The notes under the pieces were generated by a model. It was not told the origin of the DNA, ran no database searches, and saw only the letters and a list, made by a program, of their open reading frames with translations. Positions 22,791 through 34,784 of a stretch of 64,000 bases of DNA are shown here, piece after piece. The stretch comes from Stenurella melanura. Its lineage: Eukaryota; Arthropoda; Insecta; Coleoptera; Cerambycidae. Location of the stretch: positions 88,679,546 to 88,743,545 of the forward strand of contig OY757310.1 of the NCBI GenBank assembly GCA_963583905.1, read 5' to 3'. The first letter of the stretch is position 1, and each line of letters starts with the position of its first letter. Both the position numbers and the translations under genes were made by a program.

Positions 22791-23460
22791 AAATACTGGT
22801 TTGAATACAACATGCATCAGCAGAACTTCTTTCAGCAATTTTAGCGAAATTTGTATCAAAGTTGTCTCCTAGCAAGATTAAAGTTATTGAAGCTTTAGCA
22901 TTATAAGGAGCTGAATTAAAAAGTTGTTTAATAATGAAGTGGTCTACTATTCTAAAACTGTTTCAAGATTACATGCTTCTATCTATTATTATTAATTTAC
23001 GTCAACGACTTGAAAACATAGTGCTTTGAATGCATCATACAAAGGCAGGATTTTCTTCAGCAATACTAAAATTTTCATCAAGTGTGACATTAAAGTTATT
23101 GAAATTTCAACATTAGGCGCAGAATAAAAAACACTTTAGTAATAAATGGATCCACCGCAATTTTGAATGCACTAATTGATTTTGTTGGGCCTGCCCTCAA
23201 TGTTGACTTGTGAAATCTCGTCACGTCTCTTGGATATGATCATAACATAACACAATACATGTAGAGTATAATACCGAGGATCCCTCAAATTATCCGAGAA
23301 CCGAGAAGTGGGGCAAATCTCATCTTCTACCAGGTTTGATAGGACCAGATCGAGTAACCTTGCCGACCATGAGTGCACCACCACATTATGTTACGTTTTT
23401 GAAAATCTGATGTAACCCTGGCCATCCATATAAGGCACTGTTCTGTCAGAAAGTTAAATT
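22790..23460 (-). pseudogene. LINE endonuclease/linker relic with a ~230-bp internal duplication
   Basis: On the minus strand, SARLLDLVLSNLVEDE (about 23310-23365) matches the LLDLVLSN motif of the LINE apurinic-like endonuclease. Two diverged tandem segments follow (about 22990-23150 and 22800-22940) with the shared pattern VDPFITKVF.SAPN.EISITLM against VDHFIIKQLFNSAPYNAKASITL. The catalytic endonuclease residues further upstream are not visible. It may be the same lineage as other jockey-like copies here, but it is not contiguous with them. Confidence 0.5.
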
Positions 23461-23639
23461 GCTCAATCCCAGCAAGTAAGATAATGTAATGAGTTAAAAT
23501 ACATCTGTTATGTAATCAGCACTAGTGAAATTCTCCCACTAGGAACTACATATCCCAACCAAACATTTTCTCTTTATTAGATAAATGCTTTCTGATGTTC
23601 ACCGATTAATTAAAAATTTTGACGCTCAGGGCGTTAGCT

Positions 23640-24740
23640 AGGACGAGGTAATCGAAAACACAAATTTTCCAAAATCAATTTGAAAACTTGTTATCTATGG
23701 GTTGTACATTCTTATGTGGAAAGAAAACAATACATTTGCACTGCTTCATATAGAGTTGATAGACCTTTTTCTCAAATTTCAGGTGTTCCTCATGGATCAA
23801 TTTTAGGACCTCTCTTTCTTATAATATCTATCAACGATATTATATGTTAATATTCACTGTCTCTTATAACCAGATAACCTTAAATTATATTGTAGAATTT
23901 CTATTTCTGGTGGTGGGGTCCTTAAGAGAAAGATTACTATACCCGATAGTGACAACAGAATGACACTCAGTGCCAATAAGTACAATGTTATGTCTTTTAG
24001 TTGGAAAAAGTTAGCACTATTGTTTGTTATGTAGTCAACGGTGAAAGTCTCGAGAGGCCCACTTAGTCCAAGGATTTAGGAATGTTCTGTGACTTTCAGC
24101 TTAGTTTCTCACGCCATATTGACGAATTGTTATGTCAATGTTCTAGTGTAGCCTTGGTTTTATATGCGTAACTCCAAAGGATTTTAAAAATACTTCTGCT
24201 CTGCGTCTGCTACATATGGCCTTTGTACATGTCTACCCCACAAGTGCCCCTCTTGTAGGGGTGTCCACATAATCAATTCCTTGAACGATTAGATCTGCAA
24301 TGGCTTCTCGTTAGACGCACATTGCATTCAGTTCCTTTTTATTTAAATGAATTAATTATATGATAAAATGTGATAGCATAGATCGGGGCATGGATAAAGT
24401 ATCAAATCCTGAGAATTATTAGCAGCCATAATTTATAACAGCTTATTCTAGTTACCTCTTGCACGCACCAATCTTCTCATAAAGGCACCTTTATATCAAA
24501 TGTTAACTAACTACTAGAATATTGAATACACTTTATTTAAATATTTCCTTTTCTACCATGCCACTTATTTTGTGTTTAATGTTTTATATATAGTTTCTTA
24601 TAGACTTTTATTATATTTGTCTTTATAGTTTTGCTAAATTCTTATTGTAATAATACATTGCACTAGGGAACTCATCCTATAATTGAATGTTTGTCTGTTG
24701 GATAGTTTGTTGCAATAAATAAATGAATAAAAAAAAATTA
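23640..24740 (+). pseudogene. Jockey-like LINE relic with poly(A) tail
   Basis: The plus-strand order is SYRVDRPFSQISGVPHGSIL (about 23745-23805), GPLFLIISINDI, NKYNVMSFS (about 23970), VNGESLERP, SKDLGMFCDFQLSFSRHID (about 24070-24125), then thumb sequence near 24220 and a 3' end with AATAAATGAATAA and an A-run to 24738. The YADD block is lost to frameshift. The poly(A) tail distinguishes it from the ATT-tailed LINE on the other strand. Confidence 0.7.
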
Positions 24741-25550
24741 ATCAGTTTCCTAAACAGATTGCTAGTTATATACATAGATAAAAAACTGCTCGATAAACTG
24801 CTCTAATTCACTAAAGAAAACGGCGTTACAGTCCAGCTGTCTTCGAGTTACGAAGTTGCAGACAGAAATACGCACACACATAGATAGGTCAAACGTACAA
24901 CACCCCTCTTTTTTGTCGAGGGTTAATGAATCGTGTTTTCGGTTACAATTAGTATAAAAAGAGCGATTTACAGTTGTAGTTGGATGCCTGGTGAAAACGC
25001 TGTGCCGCCTAATTATCAGGTGCCGAATGCCCCCTTGTCAAGATCGTCGACCTTAAAAGTATGATTTCTATTAGAAACGTATGAAATTATTACATTAATA
25101 GTACGTTTAATTAATATAGCTTTAAGCGTATGCCGCCTGATTTATTTTAGGTAATTTTAGTACGGAAATTATAGATTCAATTTAGTCCCTAAATCCTTTG
25201 ATGAAAGAACAGTTTAGGCAATGGCTGCAGTATCGTTTTAATGCTAGAATGTCTTAATATTAAAAAAAATTTATCATAATGGATTTACATCGTTAGTGTG
25301 TAAATCATTTATAGTCTAATCACCAGATCACATAGGGAACGCAGGAAGATAACTCGTCTAGATTTTGTTGGATATCAATAAGAGACCCCGAGTTTGTGAA
25401 TTTCAACCCGATTTAGATAAAACAGTTTGCAAAATGTGTAGATAGAACAAAATCATGGGTTGTTTGGTTTCATTGCGTTCTACATTTAGAATAGTTTTAA
25501 TAAAATAACAGTTGTCAAGTAAGTTTGTCATAATCTCAAAAAAAGTATAC
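24741..25550. other. Non-coding DNA containing one promoter/exon candidate
   Basis: Apart from the candidate at 24953-25058, no feature is recognised in this stretch. Confidence 0.35.
24953..25058 (+). other. TATA-box and short ATG exon candidate
   Basis: TATAAAAA (24953-24960) lies 31 bp before an ATG at 24984. That ATG opens 25 codons (MPGENAVPPNYQVPNAPLSR and five more) in CpG-richer sequence, up to a usable donor GTATGA at 25059. A transcription start 25-30 bp after the TATA box would leave almost no leader, which is unusual. No downstream exon was found, and the peptide is not recognised. This could be a host first exon, a transposon exon, or chance. Confidence 0.2.
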
Positions 25551-25690
25551 ATGTTAGGACAGTAAATAATTCCTACTCTTCCTATTAGAAAAATTCCGAC
25601 AAAATTTCCAAGTTGGTAGCTCGACGCCTGGTGTCGAAAATAGACTGACGTTAAATATGTGATTAAAAAAATTATAAAGATAAAACCTGC
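25550..25690 (+). repeat. Truncated copy of the 3' part of the 5S-like repeat
   Basis: This copy aligns over about 140 bp with the 3' part of the repeat at 35600-35745. Shared pieces include CCTACTCTTC, TAGCTCG-CGCCTGG, and GACGTTAAATA(A)GTGAT near the end. The 5S-like head present at 35.4 kb is missing here. The shared 3' end and ragged 5' ends are the signature of a SINE or LINE 3' region copied by retrotransposition. Confidence 0.6.
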
Positions 25691-26210
25691 ATACATTTTG
25701 TTTCATTCAACTGGTTTGTCAACTCAGGTTATTTCTAAGACACTAAGTGGACGACAGTAGTGAGTGACAATATATTCATCTATTCACTGTCTCATTGCCG
25801 AAATAAGAATAAACTAAAATATAATTCATAATATGTATTAAACTTTTGTTTATTTAACTCTCAAGCAAACGTAGCGGTATTAGCATCTTTAAATATCTCC
25901 TCTGGCACAGTAACATCGTTATCTTGTTCTATATTTTCACAATTTATTGTTTACACAATTTTCTTGGCGATTGCCAATTTGCATATTTACATGAATATAA
26001 CGAACGTAACTTGCCATTTACATTGATTTACACTTGCAGAACCATAAACTAAGTTGCATCAGGTATTACAAATTATAATCTTTTTCTAATATTTCAATAG
26101 TAAGATTAACCAAAAATTATATACTCTATAATAATGCTTTCTTTTCTGCCTTTGATACATGCATGAGCGAAATTCTTAGAATATTCACGTGTATAGTAAT
26201 ATACTATTAA
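25691..26210. other. AT-rich non-coding DNA
   Basis: No feature is recognised. Confidence 0.4.
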
Positions 26211-26214
26211 TTCA

Positions 26215-27181
26215 TCAAAGTCGTTTCTGACATCCTGGTTTTGAACATTCTAAAATCACATCATCCTGTAGATTCTTTACTCACATAGCACTTGTGCCAC
26301 TATCCTTCCATGTATTTCAAAGGCGTCCCCTTTTCTTCTTTGTGTTTGGACCCATTCTATCACCTTCATTGGCCACCTAGCTTCAATCATACGACACAAG
26401 TGGTCGTGCTATATTAAATTTTACCTTCAATAGTGTGAATTTTAGTGGTGACTACATTCATTCTTTGACGTATTTGACCATTTCTTATTCCAATCAATTC
26501 TGTCAGGCTACCACAACGTCTCCAGGATTCCAGTTCCTTGTCAACAGTTTTTTTTTTTTAATATTTTAGTTATTTCCAGACTTCAGTTACATAAGTTGTA
26601 TTATTTTCTACGATTCATGTTGCCTGTCTAATTTGTGTGCTTTACAATTAATGCCCCATTTAATTTGTTGCTTGTTTTCTTTGTCTAATGCAATTTTTAA
26701 TTTCCAGTTTGGCTAGAGTTCTCTTTAGCAATTATAACTAGGATTGACACATTTACTACTCCTCATCCAGATTTCCAACCATATAGCATCCACATCTTTA
26801 GTAAAAATAACCTGATCATCGACACAGTGAAAAACTTGTCAATACCGATAAAAACGCCCATACTAGGAAAGTACAGCTGAAACTAAATCTACGTAAAGGG
26901 GGTTTGGCCAACATTTAATAAACAATTCAAATAATCATAGCGACATATGATTGTAAAAGGGCATGTTTACGATAACAAATATTTTATAAACGCTTGCAAG
27001 ACATCATCTTTAATATTGAATTCAAGTATATCATGAAGAGAGTTGAAGTTCTTTGACAATCCTGTTGCAGACCTTTAGTAAATGGGAACTCCGATGGCAG
27101 TTTTACCCCTGTCTTAATAGTACTAATATACAAATATTTAAGAGCTTGAATGTAGATAATTTGCGATACTGCAAGCAACAA
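26215..27181 (-). pseudogene. LINE reverse transcriptase and C-terminal relic (RTE-like)
   Basis: On the minus strand, LPSEFPFTKGLQQDCQRTST then LFMIYLNSIL (27000-27110) matches the VTKGLRQGxxLSPTLFxIYLNxIL block. In a shifted frame, HCVDDQVIFTKDVDAIWLE (about 26790-26850) is the FADDQ catalytic block with the first two residues changed. Near 26330-26400, MIEARWPMKVIEWVQTQRRR with a following G resembles the RRRGRPxxxW C-terminal motif of RTE-like and related elements. Stops and frameshifts are frequent. The clade is uncertain because the ADDQ block occurs in more than one. Confidence 0.6.
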
Positions 27182-29530
27182 TTTACTGAGAGGACGCTTG
27201 ATGTGTGCGTGCTAGCATGAAAACTATTTTATTTTTCATATTCAATCTGTTGTTTTATTACCTTTTTAATAACAAACATTGAGATGGGGTTTATTAGTCT
27301 AAGTTCTCTATAGTTAGAACCGGGATTCTGGTCCTAGCCGCTATTTTTCAAGAATCTGACCCGAACCCTAATTTTTTCCTGTGCCGGTAACGTACCGGAA
27401 CCCGTGTCTTATCTTAAATGAATTACCGGAACCCCTAAAAGTAATTTCGGTTCTTGGGTTTTTTTACAATTCCGTTTCAAAGCACTTCCGTCAGATTTCT
27501 GGACTTGCATTGCGAAAGTTACGGCAATTGTTATTACAGTTTCTGTTCTCTAGTTTCAGCCCGGATCGCATCGAAACGTGAAAACCAGGATTCTTGCTAA
27601 TGTGTTATTGCAGAAAAGTCTATTTTGTCATTTAAAAGTTTCACTGCACCTGACCGTAAGAAACTCGAAATTGGTTTTAAAATAGTTTCCAATTTTTGTT
27701 TTATTATTTTAGCAATATCTTCGACAACTGGAAAAAGGCCGTTCATGAAACGTATATAACAGAAGTTCGTCAGTCTCACAAAATGTTTCATTTAGGGAGG
27801 GGATTGTTGGTCATATTCAGTAATCATTTTTTGACTTAGGTCGTCGACTTAGGTCATGTTTGAAGTGCTAAAGTATAAATATGTGTTATTATGATTGCTC
27901 ATCTCTTGATATTTCAATATGGCGAAACTAAAATAACAGATGAAATTAAAACAAGTAAACTCTCAATGAGAACGACCTCCAAAAGCGAACAGTTATTAAA
28001 ATTAGACAAGTTTCATCGTTTTACAAAGTTGATAATTTTATACTAGTAAACCATTAAACATTAGGAAAAAGCACAAGATTCAAAAAATGATCATTTAGGT
28101 CCGTTAGATCATAAACTTCAACATATCCCAATCTCAACTATTTCACAAGTTAACTAATAATTTTATAACCAACCAACAAGTCTTCCAATTTTTGATACAT
28201 ATAATACAATGTTATTAAATTATATAGTTGGGATTGTTAGAAAACCTTGGAACCAAAAAAACAGTAATGCAACAGGACTCAAATAGAAGCTAACAAACTT
28301 GTAAGAACCGGTATCCAACCTGAACCGTTTTACTTAAAGCCGTAATCGAACTAGATGGCGCTAGCGACTAGTATGGTTATCTAGTCTTATAAGTATATTC
28401 AATAAGTGTAAAATATCAAAGTTTGTTTTATATTACGGATAAGGATAGTGTAAATGAAGTAGTACTTGAACGTCTCATCTTAAATTTTAAATTGAATCGA
28501 AGTGGTTCCAGCTACTAAAACAGCATTGTACTAAAGTTATGATTAACAATAAGCTGTTTCTGGCAAATTGGGTGATGCTATTTAACTGAAAATAAGTGTA
28601 GTTGTACATAAATAAATACTACAGAATTGTTAAAGAATATTTTTGGCTAAAATTTGGGAAATTAGGGAGACTTCTCTTCATTTGGCGCATTACCCCGCCT
28701 TCCCCACTGAACTTAGGCCTTGCTCACTGTTAAGGTTTTTAATAAAGAGGAGGTTCTCGATTCGACCAGTATCACAGTGGTCCCGGAATCACGAAAAATA
28801 CGGAACAAATTACAATTTTATAAAGGTTCTCGTACCCTTCCCAAATATTTCCGAATGGGTTAAAGAAAGGTAAGGTCAATTTTTCCAGAATTTCAGGTAC
28901 CTAGGCCCAGATAGTTTCGTCTTATGACTCCGCAAACATGCTCATTCAATTCATTGTGTTAGACGTGTATTTAGTATCTCGAGTTCGATGAGCTGTAAAA
29001 GACATATCGCTGTGAAAAATTTAAAATATTTTATATATTGTTTATCGGATAAAGGTGCGGTCATTTTGAACTTCAGCTAGATCTACATAAAAACTGCATT
29101 TCCCAGCTTCCAGTAAATATGCAAAAATAGCTTAAAGTATCCACAACATTTAAATAAAATATTATCGCGCCTAAGTGTGCACTTTGAAAAATATTCAATT
29201 AATTGTGCATCTCTGCAAGAATTTATGAAAATATATCGGACGTAATGTGGTTCAAAATCTTTCATACGTCATTATTTATTGGAAAAAGTAGTTCATTTTA
29301 ATTGAAAATGATATTTTTTATAATTTAAGCAATAGCTTGATTATAATTCTGCTTTATTTTTTATTTTTTCACGAACATCTCTCAGCGTTTAATTGTTGGA
29401 TTTATCGTGATACAAAGAGTAGCATTAGACCCGTGTTATATCCGTTCACGATAATAGAGCAATAAACAATATGCTAACAAGGCGACAACTTTTCGATATT
29501 ATACAACAAAGAAGCGGAGAAAGCTGAAAT
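27182..29530. other. Non-coding DNA with GGAACC-rich text, no gene recognised
   Basis: Between 27320 and 27450 and again near 28300 the sequence repeats motifs such as CCGGAACCC and AACCGG(G/T)AT. They recall hAT transposon termini but cannot be paired into an element. An open frame on the minus strand at 27597-27791 (FLRSGAVKLL, GLFPVVEDIAKII) is not recognised. Confidence 0.35.
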
Positions 29531-30390
29531 GTTCAGTCTTAACATCTGTACAATTTTTGGTTCAGTACTTTGAAATAGAGGAGAAGACAGATGCACAGAC
29601 ACGCCTCAAAAAAGATTTCTCTCGTTTCTGTAGTAAATTTTATGAAAAGTTCGACCATTGTGCAATTGTTGATAGACTTTTATACAACAATGACTCTTTG
29701 TTGAAAGGAGCTTTTCACTTCAAAGTTTATGAACCTATTACACTAAGCTCTGAGGAGTCTGAGGAAGTAGATCCACCAGCATGAACATCCAAAGAAAGTG
29801 TTGGTCGTCCAAAACAGTCGTTTTCAGACCTAGGAGATAGAGCAAACAGAAAGCAGCGTACTTAACGAGTAGAGCATACTTAACAGAAACATATGAAGCT
29901 AAAGAACTTGCTGCGAACTTTGCTGCGAAGAAAGGTATGAGAGAAGAGGGTCAACAATCAGCTAAATTATTATCAGAAGCTGTATTTACAACCCCTACTC
30001 GCGCTGACGAAATTTGGACTTCGTGGTCAAGAGCAGTCAACACAAGAACGTTATGCCATTTAGTGAAGATGAAGCCGTGTTACTAATTGTAGAAGCAAAA
30101 TTGTCACAGCACCAGTACTTTTTAATAAGGCAAGAGATACAAAGAAGGAATTATGATATTTATCCAAATTACAATAAAGTTTTGGAGGCTAATAAAAGGT
30201 GCTACCTTTCGCATTTACTGACACGGAAACCTTAGCAGAAGTTCGCCTACAAGCTCTCTTGGATCATACGTCCAGTCATTTACACTAATTACAGAGACCC
30301 GTTCTGTCAACTTTAGATAATCACCGTTTGCGGAATTTGATACTACTGTTGAAAGAACCTATTTTGCGAAACTTATGGTCTAATGTAAAA
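29530..30390 (+). pseudogene. Transib-like transposase N-terminal relic
   Basis: Three segments in shifting frames read collinearly. Segment one (29557-29870): FEIEEKTDAQTRLKKDFSRF, LLYNNDSLLKGAFHFKVYEP, and, past an in-frame TGA, SVGRPKQSFSDLGDRANRKQ. Segment two (about 29877-30040): YEAKELAA, LLSEAVFTTPTRADEIW. Segment three (30047-30330): PFSEDEAVLLIVEAKLSQHQ, YPNYNKVLEANKRCY, then TETLAEVRLQALLDHTS and NHRLRNLILLLKEP. The pattern SxHQYxxIR...YPxYxxVLEAKxxCYP...TE.xAEVxLQALLDHT is typical of Transib, the superfamily related to RAG1. The catalytic DDE core would follow but is absent; coding similarity ends near 30390. Identification is by memory of the family pattern, without a search. Confidence 0.6.
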
Positions 30391-33345
30391 AAGTAAAAAG
30401 CTAATGCATGTTATTAAAAATAATAATTAAGCATAAGATTGTATCTACCTATGTACTTCATTCTTCCTTTATATACGTGAAAATTTGAAGACAGCCCCTA
30501 AAAATCACCCTCTAAGCATACCTGCAAATTTCATTTTTCACATTATCTAATTTGTATTCCTTAAAATATTTCAAACAAGAACAAATTGTCAACATTTTCA
30601 GCAGATAAAGTTTAACACATGTATTTCAAAACCACCCCTTCTACAAACTACCCTTTTGATAAGATTTTTTCAGTATTTTTCTCGTGATTCTTGTATGCTT
30701 AAGAGGCGGTTAAGCAAAAGAAATAGTTTTTTTTTTAATCGGGACCACTGTGCGTATGTATGTTTTTTATGAATGTTTAAGACGATTTTCATTTTCCTCT
30801 GAAAGCAGTTAAAAGCAAATGAGAGCAGTTGTAAAAGCAAACCTGATCCGTTTGTTAGGAGCTCTGTAGGAAGTCCATCAGGCGAAGAATTTCGTCCATT
30901 TCTTCATAGCCACAGGAACTTTTCTTTACTTCTGCTTGCGTAATTGTGTCCTCTCCTGCAAAAGCTTATCTGAACGACTATCTCACCATATTTTAAATGG
31001 AATTCTGGATGATTTGCAGTAGGCAGGTTTTGGTATTAATATTTTCATTCTTCTAGCAGTATCAAGGTACCTTTGGTTTCTGTCTATTCTAAGAAACTTT
31101 AGGGTTCCTACTGTATCTCAAATTTTGGGCTAGTTACTCTTATATTTTTCTTGCATTTAATACAACTTTTTTACATTTTTACCATTCAAAATAATGTTCT
31201 TTCTAACCGTAATAATTTCCAAAGTATTAATTTGGGAGAAACTATCTTTTTTTTGTTTACAAAAATGAAGTATACTATTACTTCCCTTTTAAATACTTTT
31301 ACGTATAACCATCAATGTCAAGAAAAAAGTATTATTTTTAAACTAAAAATACTTAAATAATAGAGTCGCCTGATAAGGCATACTTTTCAAACCATTAGGA
31401 CTAGAGCAACATTAATTTTTTGTTTTACACAGAATTTTATCAGGTTTTTTCTCTTAAAGCAATTTTTAACATAAGATGAATTGGAACTGAACAATACACT
31501 ATTTTGTAATTTTTTTGACCCGTTTTAAAAATAGTTTCCATTTGTATTAATCATAATAGATAGAGCATGGAAAGACACAAGTTTAAATTGATAAAGATAT
31601 AACAAGAAAAAATAAATACACTGTGTAATTTGCCTACAGCTTTTTATTGGTAGAAAAAATCTAAATTGCTTGATAAAAACTGTATTTCAGTGCAATTAAA
31701 TTTAATTGCCATGCAGTAGTAATTTTAAAGCCGTCAGATACTGATTTTGTACATTAGAATTTTGTGTAAATATTACCATAAATATAAATGATGTATACGC
31801 AGTCGTAATATTTCTGGTTTCTGGGAAATGAATGGCTAATAATAAAAGTATTAAACATGTTGCATGTAAATTCAGCTTGTTGTATTGAATAATTTATAGC
31901 TGATATATAATCTCTCTATTTCCACTTTTTATACCTCTTACTCAAAATCTCTCTGTATAAAGTGGAATAGCGAAAGTACGTTTATTGTTTTATTATACAG
32001 GTGTGTAGGTAATTTAGTTTTATTTGATTCTTTTCAAAGCTTTTTATGTTAAAGAGTAATAAAAATTTTGTTAGGACGGCCTGCATAAGGAGATCAATTG
32101 AAAAACAAATTAACTAAAATTAATGAGAAGGTATATAAAACCATTACAAGACTTTGTCCGCCTTCCAGTTAATCATGTTACCAACTTAGCGAGTTTCCCA
32201 CCATCGATTGAAATATTTCTAGCCCAAATGAGCTGCGAGTTAATTATTTGTGAACATGAACGTTTATTGAGATTAAATTGGATTTGAAACACCACAAAAT
32301 GAAACTATAATACTTTAACGTTGTGAACTCTACCATTTAGCATGATTTATGGCGGTAAATCTCATGTATATTAGGCAAATCTTATTCTTAAAAACAAACT
32401 AGTAAGTTTGAAAATACACCATCATTTGGTATTTACAATAAGGTGGACATACACTAGATAACTGATGATGACATTTCCAGGAAACTAAATGGATAGTACA
32501 ATTTTCACTGTCTTTATTTTTAATTGGTTTAAAAGTATAGCCATACGATAATTTGCTGCTAAAGTCAAAGTGCAATATAGTAACATTTTAATTATATAGG
32601 TATTTGTTAATTTGTACTAGGTTAGAACTTGTTTGTTTCTTTCATTGTCCTTCGCTGTATGTTTAAATTTGCTTTCTAACTGCCTCCACCTTGTGGTTCG
32701 GAACTTTTTGTTTAGGGTGTGCAGGTGCCAAAGCGTCTAACATAATTTAAAGTACCGGTCGAGCTTTAGATTGTCTCCCTATGAGGCCAGTCTTTCAGTA
32801 TTAGAAATTAGGCTACGTCTCGGTAACATCATTTGTCTCTATAAAGTACTTGTACCTGAATTCTGTACTTTAAAAATGCAACAAATTAGGTATTTAATTA
32901 TATTATCAATTTTGTTTAGTGTTGAATGTAATTGTCACATTAAGTAAAATTAATGCAATTCTACAGGTCTGGTATATTATCCTTGGATTCACAAGAAAAC
33001 AGGCAGAGAGATGAGTTAAAAAGCATTTTGAAGCGGCTAAGAAATAAAGACTTATTTTATTGAATTATATGATAGCAATAAAAGACGTCTATTCATGTTA
33101 GATCGTCTGTTATGCTCAATTTATCGCGCCCATGTAAAAACACGAAGAACTCTGTTACCCAGAATTAGTTTGAAATTAAGATACTGAGTACAGTAGCGCA
33201 GTTATCTACTGTGTATGGCAAACGAAATGACTATATCTTGCTCCAGCTTAAAAATATGGAAGTGTCGGTTAGGAATTGTACTCTTCGTTTGTATAGACAC
33301 TCTATTCTTGGATTTAATGTAACTAATTTTTTCTTCTTATTTCTT
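30391..33345. other. Long AT-rich non-coding stretch
   Basis: No gene is recognised. Around 30860-31100 the text is less AT-rich and might be an old LINE fragment (minus-strand GYEEMDEILRLMDFL), but I could not confirm a motif. If the block at 33350 is a real host exon, this would be intron. Confidence 0.35.
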
Positions 33346-33349
33346 ACAG

Positions 33350-33655
33350 TAATCCATGCATTATCCCGGTGTGCATCCCTTTGTTGTGTGAATTTTCAGC
33401 TGGCATATGGATTGATCAAATTTTTGCCGTCATCTCCAGTAACTCACCAACAGCAGTTCAATTTTATCATCTGGTTTTATCTGAATCATTAGCCGTTCAA
33501 TATTTTCTTTTTAAGGTCGATGCGTTGAACGATTTGTGGAATATCGGATATCTATCACTGGAGAAGGGTCTTGAAGGGCATATGGAAAGCACCTGATGTA
33601 ATGAGCTATCCAGGGAATTTGTAATAAACGTCCTCAAAGCAACGTTTCGAAAAAG
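33350..33655 (+). pseudogene. Exon-like block, 306 bp, with one in-frame TGA; product unknown
   Basis: A pyrimidine-rich tract ending in TTCTTACAG (33341-33349) precedes a frame starting at 33351. It reads through IPVCIPLLCEFSAGIWIDQI, VQFYHLVLSESLAVQYFLFK and DLWNIGYLSLEKGLEGHMES, then a TGA at 33594-33596. The same frame continues with CNELSREFVINVLKATFRK up to AG|GTATGA at 33655/33656. The exon is 306 bp, a multiple of three, with both junctions in phase 2, so it could be included or skipped without a frame change. Composition and residue choice look like a real globular, helix-rich protein, and no transposon motif is visible. The family is not recognised. TGA could be a disabling mutation, a sequencing error or, much less likely, a recoded stop. 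Confidence 0.4.
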
Positions 33656-34010
33656 GTATGAAACATCTATTTGCCTCGATTTTTAGTTTCGTCCATAGAT
33701 ACTCTTTCCACTCCCTCAGTACCTGTCGTATCCCATGCTTGCGATAAATATTATAGGGGATTTATGATGGTGACGCATTTGTTATCTTCATATTGGTCGA
33801 ATTTGGTGTTGTTAGTTTTCATGAAAGTGGAATTTTCTTTATATAGTTCGCAAATAATTAAGGTATATATGTGTTTCTATTTCCGATAATATAGTCCTAC
33901 AGCCTCTTCAACATTTTTACAAAATCTGAGAAGGACTTCTCTCTTTTGTCACCTGATTTTTCGACTAATTTCTATTGCGTTTCATAACCTTTTTTGTGTT
34001 TTATGTTTTT
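33656..34010. other. Non-coding or intronic sequence after the exon-like block
   Basis: A 70-codon open frame (33671-33889) includes SSIDTLSTPSVPVVSHACDK and may be part of the same gene, but no acceptor at a plausible distance was found. Nothing else is recognised. Confidence 0.3.
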
Positions 34011-34066
34011 ACGAAAACATTCATGATTTTTCTTGAAAATTCAAGAAAAATCATGAATGTTTTCGT
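34011..34066. repeat. 56-bp perfect hairpin: 27-bp arms, 2-base loop
   Basis: Left arm 34011-34037 (starting ACGAAAACATTCATG) and right arm 34040-34066 are fully complementary, separated by AA. Flanks show no further symmetry. A perfect long stem with almost no loop is unusual and implies recent origin or selection. It could be a solo foldback scar, a tiny MITE, or a precursor-like hairpin. Confidence 0.85.
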
Positions 34067-34780
34067 TCGGGGTTACACTTTTATTGTTGCACGTCGAATG
34101 TCTTATTCTTCTTTCATGTACTTATAATAATCTCTACAAGAAATGAAATTTGATGAAAATTGAAAATGCTTTAGAGAATTATGGTGCAAGACAAGAGATA
34201 ACGTCCAGAGTTTCGTGGACTGTCACAAACATTAATCATATTTTATGCTGTAAATGTTGCATTTATGGTTCTTAAAAATTTACAGTATAAACCTGATGAA
34301 GTTTAATAATGATAAACCATCCGCTATGTTGCCAATTTAGCGTGTTTAGTTAGTCCAAAGAATATTAGTCTCTAGGAACAATCAGTAATTTAATTCTACA
34401 GACATAGTAATAATAATAGTTTATATTAAAAGCTTATTTAACTGGTAATAATAATATTTGAAGTGATTTTATACTAAAAGCTTATTTAACTATGATTAAA
34501 TTAGATGACTTGCATGTTAATAACTTTAGTGCCTGATTCAGATATGGTGATAAAATATGACAATATTAAAATGAACTAAATTATGGAAATCAACACAATA
34601 TTTTTTAAGAAAGTGTAATTTTGTCTCCTTAAATGTGGAGGTAGAGAGTTTGAAAATGTACGTTCGTGTAAGGTTGGTTTCATAAATGCTTCAAATTGTT
34701 ACATAAGAAGGGAGGCGGTCAAACACAGCCTATTTTAATTTTCATTACTTCCTTCTGACGAAATCGGAGCACATGATGTC
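34067..34780. other. AT-rich non-coding DNA
   Basis: A short direct repeat, TAAAAGCTTATTTAACT, occurs at about 34427 and 34474. Nothing else is recognised. Confidence 0.4.
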
Positions 34781-34784
34781 AATT

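Noticed and set aside
33594..33596. Selenocysteine codon in the exon-like block
   Set aside because: No SECIS-like hairpin can be placed because the 3' UTR is unknown, and no selenoprotein context such as a redox motif is visible. A nonsense mutation or error is simpler.
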